Shown piece by piece: positions 1 through 9,239 of a stretch of DNA of 34,748 bases (its first letter is position 1; each line of letters starts with the position of its first letter). Source of the stretch: an uncultured Butyrivibrio sp. (GTDB lineage Bacteria; Bacillota; Clostridia; Lachnospirales; Lachnospiraceae); contig CAMVNV010000024.1 of the NCBI GenBank assembly GCA_947168935.1, positions 1 through 34,748 on the forward strand. Reading direction: 5' to 3'. The position numbers were made by a program, and so were the translations under genes. Below the pieces are notes generated by a model. It saw only the letters and a list, made by a program, of their open reading frames with translations. It was not told the origin of the DNA and made no database searches.

Positions 1-1218
1 TCTAAGCCAATTTACATCAAGGGCGCTGATGGTATCGATCCAAGCATTTTCTTTGATGATGACGGAAAGTGCTATTATATCGGAACTCATCCAAATCCTG
101 AAGGAGAGAAGTACGGCGGTGATTATTACATCTATATAGGCGAGCTTGATACTGAGACTTTCCAGTTTGTAGGCGAAAAGGTCAACGTTTGGAACGGCTC
201 AATGCGCAATATCATCTGGCCTGAGGGACCTCACCTTTATAAAAAGGATGATTACTACTACATCATGCACGCTGAGGGCGGTACAGGACCAAATCACTGC
301 GAAGCAATCTGCAGAAGTAAATCTCTTTTCGGGCCTTATGAGAATAATATGAACAACCCTATCATCACTCACAGAGATATGGGTAGCCAGTATCCGATCC
401 AGTATGTTGGACATGCTGATCTTGTTGAGACTCCTGAAGGCGAATGGTTCATGGTAATGCTTGGCGTAAGACGTACAGAGGGCTTTACTACTATCGGTAG
501 AGAGACTTTCATCGCCAAGGTTATCTGGGAAGACGGATGGCCAGTTGTTAACCCTGGGGTAGCTAAGCTTACACAGACTGTTGAGACAGGTCTTGAAGAA
601 GTTAAATGGGAAGATGATGTTAAGGCTAACAGAGATTACAAGTTCTCTTCCATGAAGGAGATAGGACCTGAGTTCCTTACTCTTAGAAATGAGCAGGAGG
701 GAAGATATTCCCTTTCATCTGAAGGACTTGTAATGAAGGCTTCAAAGCTTCCTGTAACAGAAGTTTCCAATCCTTCATATCTTGGTATGAGAGTTCAGAA
801 CCATGCATTCAAGGCAAGCGCCTCAGTTTCTCACGAAGCAGGTGATAAAGATGTTACCAAGGGACTTGTAATGATGCAGAATGAAGGCTTCTCATTAAGA
901 GTTGAAGCTGCGGGAGATACAGTATCTGCAATCCTTAGACAGGATGAAAAAGACAGCGTGATCGGATCTGCATCCCTTTCTGATAAGGAAAGCGGTCAGC
1001 CGGTAACATTTGTGATTGCAGCAGACGGACTTAAAGCACGACCTGGTGTGATTATTGGGGGAAAAGAAATACAGTTTGATGAAGTTGACATAAGGAGCCT
1101 TTCTACAGAGATAGCAGGAGGCTTTGTTGGATGCACTATCGGAATGTATGCTTCTGATAATAATGGCAAGGATCTTGAGAATTGCGCAGTGTTTACTAAT
1201 TTTAAATACGAAGCATAA
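1..1218 (+). CDS. GH43 beta-xylosidase/arabinofuranosidase, 5'-truncated by the window
   Basis: The frame is open from base 1 to a TAA at 1216-1218, giving 405 visible residues; roughly 110 N-terminal residues, including the catalytic-base Asp, should lie upstream. Visible GH43 landmarks are GIDPSIFFDDDGK (the pKa-modulating Asp), WPEGPHLYKK (the general-acid Glu), AEGGTGPNHCEAICRS and VGHADLVETPEGEWFMV. These match the Selenomonas-type beta-xylosidase group of GH43. The last 200 or so residues form the beta-sandwich C-terminal domain usual in this group. Known members release xylose or arabinose from xylo-oligosaccharides, often in the cytoplasm. The next gene, a GH115, starts 16 bases later, so the two probably work together on imported decorated xylo-oligosaccharides. 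The subfamily and exact substrate cannot be fixed from the part seen. Confidence 0.93.
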   Translation, partial: SKPIYIKGADGIDPSIFFDDDGKCYYIGTHPNPEGEKYGGDYYIYIGELDTETFQFVGEKVNVWNGSMRNIIWPEGPHLYKKDDYYYIMHAEGGTGPNHCEAICRSKSLFGPYENNMNNPIITHRDMGSQYPIQYVGHADLVETPEGEWFMVMLGVRRTEGFTTIGRETFIAKVIWEDGWPVVNPGVAKLTQTVETGLEEVKWEDDVKANRDYKFSSMKEIGPEFLTLRNEQEGRYSLSSEGLVMKASKLPVTEVSNPSYLGMRVQNHAFKASASVSHEAGDKDVTKGLVMMQNEGFSLRVEAAGDTVSAILRQDEKDSVIGSASLSDKESGQPVTFVIAADGLKARPGVIIGGKEIQFDEVDIRSLSTEIAGGFVGCTIGMYASDNNGKDLENCAVFTNFKYEA

Positions 1219-1234
1219 GATATGAGGTTTTAGT

Positions 1235-4200
1235 ATGGATTTTAAGATTGATAACAAAAGCGGACTTTCTTTTTATTATTCTTCAAAGACTCTTCGCGGT
1301 GTCAGAAGAGTTATGGATAAAGTAGCTGAAGACGTTAACAAGGTTTTTGGTATCGCTCCTGATTTTTGTGAAACTGAAAACTTTACTGATGTAAATACTA
1401 ATAATTCAAATGGTATATACGTTGGAACGTTGGGAGTATCTTCTGATCTTCCTCTTACAAGCGAAGAGATGGATACTTTATCAGGCAGAAAGGAAGCATA
1501 TGCTTTCCTTCTTAAGGAAGTTCCCGGAAAAGATAAACCGGCACTTGTAATAGTAGGAAGCGATAAGAGAGGTACAATCTACGGTCTCTTCCATCTGTCA
1601 GAGCTTATTGGTGTATCACCCTGGGTCAACTTTGCAGATGTAAGACCTGCAAAAAAGACTGAAGTTGTTATTACAAAAGCAGATGAACTTATCTCAAGAC
1701 AGCCTTCAGTTAAGTACAGAGGTCTTTTCATAAACGACGAGTGGCCGTCTTTTGGTAACTGGACTATGAAACATTACGGCGGATTCACTGCTGAAATGTA
1801 TGACAACGTATTTGAGCTGATCCTCCGTCTTAAAGGTAACTATCTGTGGCCTGCAATGTGGACTTCCAATTTCTCACTTGATGGTCCTGGTCTTAAGAGT
1901 GCAGAACTTGCTGATGAATACGGAATCGTAATGAGTAACTCTCACCACGAGCCATGTTCAAGACACAGTGAGGAGTGGGACCTTGTAAGAGGCGAAGACA
2001 GTAAATATGGTAATGCCTGGAACTTTGACAAGAACAAAGAAGGTCTTACTAATTACTGGAGAGATGGTCTTAAGAGAAATGCTCCATTTGAGAACATCAT
2101 CACTGTTGGTATGAGAGGCGAAAGAGATAGTGAGGTTCTTGGACGTGAGGCAACTCTTAAAGAGAACATTGATTATCTTAAGGAAGTAATACTTACTCAG
2201 AGAGATCTTATCAAAGAAGTATATGGCGAAAATGCGGATGAGATTCCAATGATGCTCGCTATATATAAGGAAGTAGAGAAGTACTACTTTGGTGATGAAA
2301 CTACTGAAGGTCTTAGAAGCTGGGATGGTCTTGACGGCATAACACTTATGCTTTGCGAAGACAACCAGGGCAATATGAGAAGACTTCCTGAAGACGGCGA
2401 AGTTCATAACGGCGGTTTCGGAATGTATTATCACTTTGATTATCATGGCGATCCTGTTTCATACGAATGGGTTAACAGTACATATATACCAAAAGTATGT
2501 GAGCAGATGAGTGAAGCTTATGATAAGGGTGTCAGAGATATCTGGATCGTTAATGTTGGTGATCTTAAGCCTCAGGAATTCCCGCTTTCATATTTCTTCG
2601 AACTTGCTTATGACTATGAGAAGTGGAGCGTTCATTCTGAAAAGCCTTACATCAGATTCCTTGACTACTGGACCAAGCAGCAGTTTGGCGGATACCTTCC
2701 GGAAAAGGAGCTTGCAAGGATCGAGACACTTCTTGATGAATATACATACCTTAGCAGCATAAGAAAGCCTGAATGTCTGTATCCCGGAACACTTCACAAC
2801 TTCAACTATGGTGAGGCGGACCGTATCTATAAGAAGGCTAAAGAGATCAGACAAAGCTGCGATGAACTTGAAATGTATATCCTTGCTAACAGACTTAAAG
2901 TGATAGATTCAGCATTATTTGAGCTTGTTACTTTCCCTGCAAAGGTTATCGCAAATCACTATGAAATGAATATAGCAGCAGAGAAGAACAGAGTTTGTGC
3001 TAAACAGGGAAAAGTTACAGCAAACTTCTATGCAGAAGAAGTTGAGAAGTGCTACAGAATTGAGAAAAATCTCATCAGTACATATCACTCAATTGAGAGC
3101 GGCAAGTGGGACGGAATGATGCTGTCTCAGCACACAGGCTTCAGATACTGGAATGAAGAAGAGAATATGTATCCTTCAAGATCATATATCTGGCCTGCTG
3201 AAAAGCACAGAATGATAGTTTCAGTTCCTCTTACCGGTGCATATTCTATGGGAGGAGACTGGACCAGAAAGCCTCTCTTCTTATATGAATACTTAAAACC
3301 TGAAGTAAGTAAGCAGTCATTCCTTATTGAAAACGGCGGCAACACACCTGTTGAATATAAGATCGAAACTGCTGATGAATGGATAAGCGTTGAGGAAACA
3401 GAAGGTAAGATTCCTGTCTTTGAGCAGATTGACGAAAAGATCAGCGAAAAAGAGATCACTGTCACTATTGATAGAGATAAGCTGTCAAAGCTTATCGAAG
3501 CTAAAGCTTCTAATAAAGAAGGAAGCGATGATCTGAAGCTTATCCGTAAAGGAAATACTGATTATGTATCAGGAAGCCTTTTGGTATCATCCGGCAACAA
3601 GAAAGTAACAGTTGTAGTTCTTGCAGCTTGCTATGCAGATGAAGATGTTAAGCTCAGCCACATGGTTCCTGTTGTTCCTGATGAATGGGTAAGATTCATA
3701 AATCCTCAGGACTTCCCGACAGCATTCGTTGAAGTTAGAGAATCTGCTAATACAGGAGATTCAATAGGTCTTGCGATTGAAGCTGATGAATATGACAAGT
3801 TAAATGATGACAAGGACAGAGATCTTAAAGTAATAAGCCCTCTTGGCAAGTATAGATGCGGCGTTAAGGCTCTTGGCAAGGGCGACGGATCAAGGCCAGA
3901 TGCTTCTTATCTTCTTAGCTTTGTTGAAGAAGGCGATTATGAACTTACCTTTATCATTGCTCCTTCAAATCCTATTACCAAGGACAATACTTTAAGACTT
4001 GGTATTACCTGGGAAGGCGAGAGACAGGAACTTAATCTTATAGGAAAAGAGTTCGTTGGAGGAGATAATTCCAACTACCTTTGGTCAAAAGATATATTCG
4101 CCGGTGAACACAGAGCAAGTGTTACAGTTCCATGTAAGGTTGGAACAGGCAGGCTGGATGTTGATTTTATTGATGAAGGAATTGTTCTTGAAAGAATCCT

Positions 4201-4267
4201 TGTAAAGAATGCAAAGAGCAAATGGCACAAAGGATTTTTGGGTCCAAAAGCCATAATTGCAAAATAA
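1235..4267 (+). CDS. GH115 xylan alpha-1,2-glucuronidase
   Basis: This 1010-residue protein has the usual GH115 length. It removes (4-O-methyl)glucuronic acid side chains from xylan or xylo-oligosaccharides. Family signatures are KGNYLWPAMW, SNSHHEPCSRHSEEW (HHE at residues 237-239), VGMRGERDSEVLG, MLCEDNQGNMRRLP, GGFGMYYHFDYHG and IVNVGDLKPQEFPL. The C-terminal third carries a beta-sandwich domain. No signal peptide or lipobox is present, so it should be cytoplasmic and act on imported oligosaccharides. A GAGG at 1224-1227, seven bases before the ATG, supports the start. It follows the GH43 gene in an apparent operon. The family is secure; preference for internal or terminal uronic acid cannot be read from sequence. 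Confidence 0.96.
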   Translation: MDFKIDNKSGLSFYYSSKTLRGVRRVMDKVAEDVNKVFGIAPDFCETENFTDVNTNNSNGIYVGTLGVSSDLPLTSEEMDTLSGRKEAYAFLLKEVPGKDKPALVIVGSDKRGTIYGLFHLSELIGVSPWVNFADVRPAKKTEVVITKADELISRQPSVKYRGLFINDEWPSFGNWTMKHYGGFTAEMYDNVFELILRLKGNYLWPAMWTSNFSLDGPGLKSAELADEYGIVMSNSHHEPCSRHSEEWDLVRGEDSKYGNAWNFDKNKEGLTNYWRDGLKRNAPFENIITVGMRGERDSEVLGREATLKENIDYLKEVILTQRDLIKEVYGENADEIPMMLAIYKEVEKYYFGDETTEGLRSWDGLDGITLMLCEDNQGNMRRLPEDGEVHNGGFGMYYHFDYHGDPVSYEWVNSTYIPKVCEQMSEAYDKGVRDIWIVNVGDLKPQEFPLSYFFELAYDYEKWSVHSEKPYIRFLDYWTKQQFGGYLPEKELARIETLLDEYTYLSSIRKPECLYPGTLHNFNYGEADRIYKKAKEIRQSCDELEMYILANRLKVIDSALFELVTFPAKVIANHYEMNIAAEKNRVCAKQGKVTANFYAEEVEKCYRIEKNLISTYHSIESGKWDGMMLSQHTGFRYWNEEENMYPSRSYIWPAEKHRMIVSVPLTGAYSMGGDWTRKPLFLYEYLKPEVSKQSFLIENGGNTPVEYKIETADEWISVEETEGKIPVFEQIDEKISEKEITVTIDRDKLSKLIEAKASNKEGSDDLKLIRKGNTDYVSGSLLVSSGNKKVTVVVLAACYADEDVKLSHMVPVVPDEWVRFINPQDFPTAFVEVRESANTGDSIGLAIEADEYDKLNDDKDRDLKVISPLGKYRCGVKALGKGDGSRPDASYLLSFVEEGDYELTFIIAPSNPITKDNTLRLGITWEGERQELNLIGKEFVGGDNSNYLWSKDIFAGEHRASVTVPCKVGTGRLDVDFIDEGIVLERILVKNAKSKWHKGFLGPKAIIAK

Positions 4268-4282
4268 CTTGTCACTTTGACG

Positions 4283-4302
4283 AAGGTAATGCGGCTTACC
4301 TT
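4283..4302 (+). other. Small hairpin between GH115 and the transport operon
   Basis: AAGGTAA at 4283-4289 pairs with TTACCTT at 4296-4302 around a six-base loop. No T-run follows, so it is not a clear intrinsic terminator. It may be a weak terminator or an RNA-processing element between the enzymes and the transport genes. Confidence 0.25.
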
Positions 4303-4388
4303 GGGCACTATTGTGAAGGATGGCAAATCATAGCAATGTGTGAAAAGGTAGTCGCAATATATAGGAAGTTTGAGTAACTGCCTGAAAG

Positions 4389-4394
4389 TATAAT
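4389..4394 (+). promoter_or_regulatory. Possible -10 box of the importer operon
   Basis: A perfect TATAAT lies in the 160-base gap after GH115. Transcription from it would begin near 4401, which makes an ATG at 4401 unusable and supports the ATG at 4428. No good -35 box is present at 17 bases; the nearest TTGAGT (4370-4375) is only 13 bases away. It is therefore a weak or activator-dependent candidate. Confidence 0.35.
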
Positions 4395-4427
4395 TTATTT
4401 ATGAAATCTAATGCAGGAGATAGGTAT

Positions 4428-7379
4428 ATGAAAAGTTGGAAGAAAGGCCTGGCAATCGGGGCTGTAGCGGTTCTGGCAATAATAGGCATCGCTGCATTGT
4501 TTCTGACAAAAAGGGTCGAAAGCTTTAGGGACAAGTACGAAGGAATGGACCTCACTCAAGAGGTTGAAGGTATGGAGCGAACAGGCGGCTATACCGGATA
4601 CCTGTTAGAGCATGAAGGTGCTAAGAATTCCGATCAGGACATTGATATTGATCTTTCTTCATATGAAGCAGAAGGCGATGTCAAGTTCGAGGCTAGCTAT
4701 GAAGGTGAGAGCAATGTTCTTTATACAGAACTTAATTCAAAAGTTACCTTCAAAGTAAATGCTCCGGAAGAAGGATTTTACAATCTTTACCTTGAGTACT
4801 ATCTCCCAGAGTCAAGAGGTGTTGCTGCTGAAAGAGCAGTATACATTAACGGAGAACTTCCGTTTGATGATGCCATCAACATTTCTTTTTCAAGAGTATG
4901 GGTTGATGGTGGCGACAAGAGAATTGATAACCAGGGCAATGAGATAAGACCTAAGCAGGTTGAAGAGTATTGCTGGCAGAGTGCTTATTTTAGAGATAAG
5001 CTTGGTTACATCTCAGAGCCATATAAGTTCTTCCTTAATAAAGGGGAGAACGAAGTAACAATTGAAGCAGTTAATGAGCCGATGGCGATCAAGAGCCTTG
5101 CGTTCACAAGTGTATTCGAACTTGCAACATACGAAGAGTATACAGCTGCTAATTCTGGCAACAGTGCAGGCCAGACTGAAGGATACACACAGATAGTTCA
5201 GGGTGAGCAGTCATCCAGAAGATCAGAATCATCACTTTATGCTAAGTATGACAGATCTTCACCTTCTACTCAGCCAATGTCACTCAAGCATACAGTACTT
5301 AACTATGTTGGTGGTGAAGCTTGGAGTACAAACGGACAGTGGATCGAATGGGAAGTAACAGTTGAAGAAGATGGCTTCTATAATCTCACTGTTAAAGGTA
5401 GACAGAACTATTCAAGAGGTAATGTATCAAACAGAACTCTCTATATTGATGGAGAGATTCCTTTCAAAGAAGTAGAAGAGATTTCTTTCCCTTATACAAA
5501 TAACTGGGATCTGATCACTCTTTCAGATGAAAATGGTACTCCTTATAACTTCTATCTTACAAAGGGAACACACACAATAAGACTTGAAGCTTCTCTTGGA
5601 GAGCTTGGTTCTATTCTTGAAGAGATTGAGGATTCAACATACAGACTGAATCAGATCTATCGTAAGATTCTCGTTTATACAGGTGCAACACCTGATCAGT
5701 ACAGAGACTATCATATTGAGACAACATATCCTGAAGTTATGAAGGCTATGGATCTTGAGTCCAAGAGACTTTATAAGATAGTCGATGACATGGTTGACTA
5801 TTCAGGTCAGAAAGCTGACTCAATTGCAACAGCTCAGACTCTTGCCCAGCAGCTTGAAAGATTCTGCGAAAAACCTAACAAGATAACAACTGAGTTTACA
5901 ACATTCAAAGATAATATCACATCACTTGGTACATCTACACTTAACCTTAGTATGACAAAGCTTGATATTGACTATATTGAGGTTACAGCTGCTGGTACTG
6001 CACCAGAAAAGGATTCAGAAAGTGCTCTTGACCGAATCGGACATGAGATCAAGTCTTTCGTGATTTCATTCTTCGTTGATTACAACGCAGTAGGTGATGT
6101 ATACGGCGATGATGAAGATGTAGTTAAGGTATGGGTATTAACAGGTAGAGATCAGGGTACAATCCTTAAGTCACTTATCGACGAAGAGTTTACTCCTGAT
6201 ACTGGAATCAAAGTTAACGTAGAAATAGTTGATGCAGGAGCACTTCAGAGTGCGGTAATTGCAGGTAGAGGACCTAATGTAGTTCTTTCAATCGGTGCTG
6301 ATCAGCCTGTAAACTATGCGCTCCGTGGAGCAGCAGAAGATATTACTCAGTTTGCTGATTATCAGGAAGTTCTTGCTAACTATTCAGAAAGCTCATATGA
6401 ACAGATAAGCCTTGATGGACACATTTACGGTATTCCTGAGACACAGACTTTCAACGTTATGTTCTATAGAAAAGACGTTATGGAAGAACTTGGCCTTAAG
6501 GTTCCTGATACATGGGATGAGCTTATAGCTGAGATGCCTACTATTCAGGGTAAAAACCTTTCAGTTGGTATACCTAGTGCAGCAGGTTCATCTTCATCAG
6601 CACAGGCTACAACATCTATCATGTCAGCAAATGCTGACCTTACAATGTACTTCTCACTCCTTTTCCAGTACGGAGGAGATGTTTATAACGAAGCAGGCAA
6701 CAAGACAACAGTTGATACTGAGGCAGGAATCAAAGCGTTTGAAGATTATGTAAGGTATTTCAATGATTATGGTATACCTACAGTTTATGATTTTGTTTCA
6801 AGATTCCGTTCAGGTGAGATGCCAATTGGTATAGCACCATACTCAACATACAACACTCTGATGGTATCTGCTCCTGAAATCAGAGGTCTTTGGGACTTTA
6901 CACTTATTCCTGGAACAGTACGTCAGAATGAAGATGGTACTACTTATATTGATCGTTCAGATTTCATATCTGGTGCAGCAACTATGATGATCAAGACAGA
7001 AGATGAGCAGCTTCGTCAGAAGTCTTGGGAGTTCATGAAGTGGTGGGCATCACCTGATACTCAGGTATCATTTGGACGTGAGATTGAAGCCCTTCTCGGA
7101 GCATCAGCTAGATATGCAACTGCTAACAGAGAGGCATTCTCAAATCTTTCCTGGAGTGCAGATGATATTGAAGTTCTGAATGCACAGTGGGATCAGACAA
7201 GAGGTATCAGAGAAGTTCCTGGTGGATATTACACAGGTAGACATATCTCTAACGCAATACGTAAGGTATTTAACGAAAAGGTAGATTCACGAGAAACCAT
7301 AATCGACTACTCCATCAAGATTGATGATGAGTTGACCAAGAAGAGAAAAGAATTTGGTCTGCCGGTTTATGGGGAATGA
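4428..7379 (+). CDS. Membrane-anchored ABC sugar-binding protein fused to two N-terminal beta-sandwich modules
   Basis: The ATG at 4428 is chosen because AGGAGA (4415-4420) precedes it by seven bases; an in-frame ATG at 4401 has no ribosome site. The 983-residue protein starts MKSWKKGLAIG with one hydrophobic helix (about residues 7-26) and no lipobox Cys, so it is anchored by a transmembrane segment. Two related modules follow at about residues 45-235 and 270-430. Both contain GFYNL, an SRG turn, an LYI(N/D)GE(L/I)PF-type strand and an ISF strand. A helical linker leads to a family-1 solute-binding domain from about residue 560, with VWVLTGRDQG, YGIPETQTFNVMFYRKDVMEELGL and SWEFMKWWASPDTQ. 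It probably captures oligosaccharides for the adjacent permeases. The modules may bind carbohydrate, but that is inference. Confidence 0.9.
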   Translation: MKSWKKGLAIGAVAVLAIIGIAALFLTKRVESFRDKYEGMDLTQEVEGMERTGGYTGYLLEHEGAKNSDQDIDIDLSSYEAEGDVKFEASYEGESNVLYTELNSKVTFKVNAPEEGFYNLYLEYYLPESRGVAAERAVYINGELPFDDAINISFSRVWVDGGDKRIDNQGNEIRPKQVEEYCWQSAYFRDKLGYISEPYKFFLNKGENEVTIEAVNEPMAIKSLAFTSVFELATYEEYTAANSGNSAGQTEGYTQIVQGEQSSRRSESSLYAKYDRSSPSTQPMSLKHTVLNYVGGEAWSTNGQWIEWEVTVEEDGFYNLTVKGRQNYSRGNVSNRTLYIDGEIPFKEVEEISFPYTNNWDLITLSDENGTPYNFYLTKGTHTIRLEASLGELGSILEEIEDSTYRLNQIYRKILVYTGATPDQYRDYHIETTYPEVMKAMDLESKRLYKIVDDMVDYSGQKADSIATAQTLAQQLERFCEKPNKITTEFTTFKDNITSLGTSTLNLSMTKLDIDYIEVTAAGTAPEKDSESALDRIGHEIKSFVISFFVDYNAVGDVYGDDEDVVKVWVLTGRDQGTILKSLIDEEFTPDTGIKVNVEIVDAGALQSAVIAGRGPNVVLSIGADQPVNYALRGAAEDITQFADYQEVLANYSESSYEQISLDGHIYGIPETQTFNVMFYRKDVMEELGLKVPDTWDELIAEMPTIQGKNLSVGIPSAAGSSSSAQATTSIMSANADLTMYFSLLFQYGGDVYNEAGNKTTVDTEAGIKAFEDYVRYFNDYGIPTVYDFVSRFRSGEMPIGIAPYSTYNTLMVSAPEIRGLWDFTLIPGTVRQNEDGTTYIDRSDFISGAATMMIKTEDEQLRQKSWEFMKWWASPDTQVSFGREIEALLGASARYATANREAFSNLSWSADDIEVLNAQWDQTRGIREVPGGYYTGRHISNAIRKVFNEKVDSRETIIDYSIKIDDELTKKRKEFGLPVYGE

Positions 7380-8329
7380 GAGAAGACGGTATGAGAGAGT
7401 TTTTCAGTAAGTATTTTAAGCTGAGGAAGCGTGAAGCCGCAATCATGGTCAAGAAGGCCAAGGTTTCAAAAATGTGCTACGCATTCCTTGCACCATATGC
7501 AATTCTTTTCGCAATGTTTTTTGTCTATCCGGTTGTTGCTTCAATATATTATAGCTTTACTTATTATAATATCTTGCAGCCACCAAGGTTTTTGGGATTG
7601 CAGAACTATGTTTCATTGATACTTGAGGATGATGTATTCCTTACCAGTGTCAAGAACACGCTTATGATAGCGGTTATAACAGGACCTCTTGGTTATATCA
7701 TGTCATTCCTTTTTGCATGGCTGATAAATGAGCTTCCAAGATGGGTCAGATCAATTGCTGTTATAGTATTCTATGCACCTTCAATCGCAGGTAACTGTTA
7801 TGTTATCTTCTCTGTATTCTTCAGAGGAGATGCATACGGATATGTAAACGCAGCACTTCAGAATCTTGGAATAATTGATACACCTATTCTTTGGTTCATG
7901 AATCCACAGTACATGTTGCCGGTATGTATGCTGGTTATCCTGTGGATGAGTTTGGGAACAGGCTTCCTTTCCTTCGTAGCAGGTCTTCAGGGTGTTGATA
8001 AATCACAGTTTGAAGCAGGTTACATGGATGGTGTAAAGAACAGATGGCAGGAACTTTGGTACATCACACTTCCTAACATGAAGCCAATGCTTATGTTCGG
8101 TGCTGTTATGAGTATCACACAGGCATTCGGTGTTGCTGATGTAACAATTGCTCTTTGCGGTAACCCAAGTACTGACTATGCAGCCAGCACAATCGTTACT
8201 CACCTTATTGACTACGGTTCACAGAGATTTGAAATGGGTTATGCATGTGCAATAGCAACAATTCTGTTCCTTATGATGATCCTTTGTAACAAGTTAATTC
8301 AAAATCTGTTGAGAAGAGTTGGTACGTAA
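7376..8329 (+). CDS. CUT1 sugar ABC transporter permease (LplB/UgpA type)
   Basis: This 317-residue inner-membrane permease has about six hydrophobic helices, beginning at MCYAFLAPYAILFAMFFVYP. The EAA loop that contacts the ATPase is seen as EAGYMDGVKNRWQELW followed by ITLPNMKP, about residues 219-243. Its ATG overlaps the stop of the binding-protein gene by ATGA, which suggests translational coupling; an in-frame ATG at 7391 is an alternative start. With the next gene it forms the membrane channel of the first importer. No ATP-binding subunit is encoded nearby, as is common for CUT1 importers that share an MsmX-type ATPase. Confidence 0.94.
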   Translation: MREDGMREFFSKYFKLRKREAAIMVKKAKVSKMCYAFLAPYAILFAMFFVYPVVASIYYSFTYYNILQPPRFLGLQNYVSLILEDDVFLTSVKNTLMIAVITGPLGYIMSFLFAWLINELPRWVRSIAVIVFYAPSIAGNCYVIFSVFFRGDAYGYVNAALQNLGIIDTPILWFMNPQYMLPVCMLVILWMSLGTGFLSFVAGLQGVDKSQFEAGYMDGVKNRWQELWYITLPNMKPMLMFGAVMSITQAFGVADVTIALCGNPSTDYAASTIVTHLIDYGSQRFEMGYACAIATILFLMMILCNKLIQNLLRRVGT

Positions 8330-8330
8330 A

Positions 8331-9230
8331 ATGAAGAAAAAGGAAAAAGTCGTAAAAGAAAAAGAATATCGTAAGCCGTTAGTGAAAAGAAGGAAGCCTA
8401 ACCGTTCCATTATCGGCGATATACTCTTATATCTGTTCTTATTATTTGTAGCAATAGTAATGGCTTTCCCTATTATATATGCGGTCAGCAGTGCTCTTAA
8501 GCCTCTTGATGAACTTTTCAAGTTCCCGCCGCGTATATTCCCACAGAATCCGACATTTGATAACTTCTCGGATCTGTTCGTAACAATGGGTAAGAGCTGG
8601 GTTACATTTTCAAGATACCTGTTTAATACTGTATGGATTACATTTGCAGGTACCTTTGGACACCTGGTCATAGCATCTATGGCAGCGTTTGTACTTGCCA
8701 AGTATGATTTCCCGGGTGGACAGACATTCTTTAAAGTTATAACAGTTGCGATGATGTTCACAGGTTATGTTACACAGATTCCTAACTACCTGATATTGAA
8801 CAGGCTCGGATGGATTGATACATATTGGGCAATCATAATTCCTGCGTTCGCATCACCTATGGGACTCTTCCTTATGAAGCAGTTCATGGAAGGACTTCCA
8901 ACTTCACTTATAGAAGCTGCTAAGATCGATGGAGCTAATGAGTGGAGAGTATTCTGGACAATTGTAATGCCTAATGTTAAGCCTGCATGGATGACTCTTA
9001 TCATCTTCTCAGTTCAGGGATTATGGAATAACAGAGCATCAACATACATCTACTCAGAAGAGCGTAAGACACTTGTTTATGCACTTCAGCAGATTCAGGC
9101 AGGTGGTATTGCAAGAACAGGTCAGGGTGCAGCGGTTCTCGTTGTTGTAATGATTGTACCTATCGTTATATTCGTTCTTTCAGAAAGCCAGATTCTTGAA
9201 ACAATGGCTAGTTCTGGTTTGAAGGATTAA
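8331..9230 (+). CDS. CUT1 carbohydrate ABC transporter permease (MalG/LacG type)
   Basis: This 299-residue permease is the partner of the preceding one. It has a highly charged Lys/Arg-rich N-terminus, then six helices, and the EAA loop EAAKIDGANEWRVFW followed by IVMPNVKPAW. The ATG at 8331 lies one base after the previous stop codon; an in-frame TTG at 8319 inside the upstream gene is possible but is less well placed. The C-terminus ends with the short ILETMASSGLKD tail common in this class. Like its partner it depends on an ATPase encoded elsewhere. Confidence 0.93.
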   Translation: MKKKEKVVKEKEYRKPLVKRRKPNRSIIGDILLYLFLLFVAIVMAFPIIYAVSSALKPLDELFKFPPRIFPQNPTFDNFSDLFVTMGKSWVTFSRYLFNTVWITFAGTFGHLVIASMAAFVLAKYDFPGGQTFFKVITVAMMFTGYVTQIPNYLILNRLGWIDTYWAIIIPAFASPMGLFLMKQFMEGLPTSLIEAAKIDGANEWRVFWTIVMPNVKPAWMTLIIFSVQGLWNNRASTYIYSEERKTLVYALQQIQAGGIARTGQGAAVLVVVMIVPIVIFVLSESQILETMASSGLKD

Positions 9231-9239
9231 GGAGGGGAC

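Noticed and set aside
1958-2446. 162-codon open frame on the - strand
   Set aside because: Antisense shadow of the conserved GH115 core, with no ribosome site or family match.
4401-4428. ATG at 4401 as start of the large binding protein
   Set aside because: It has no ribosome site and follows a TATAAT by six bases; the ATG at 4428 has AGGAGA in the right place.
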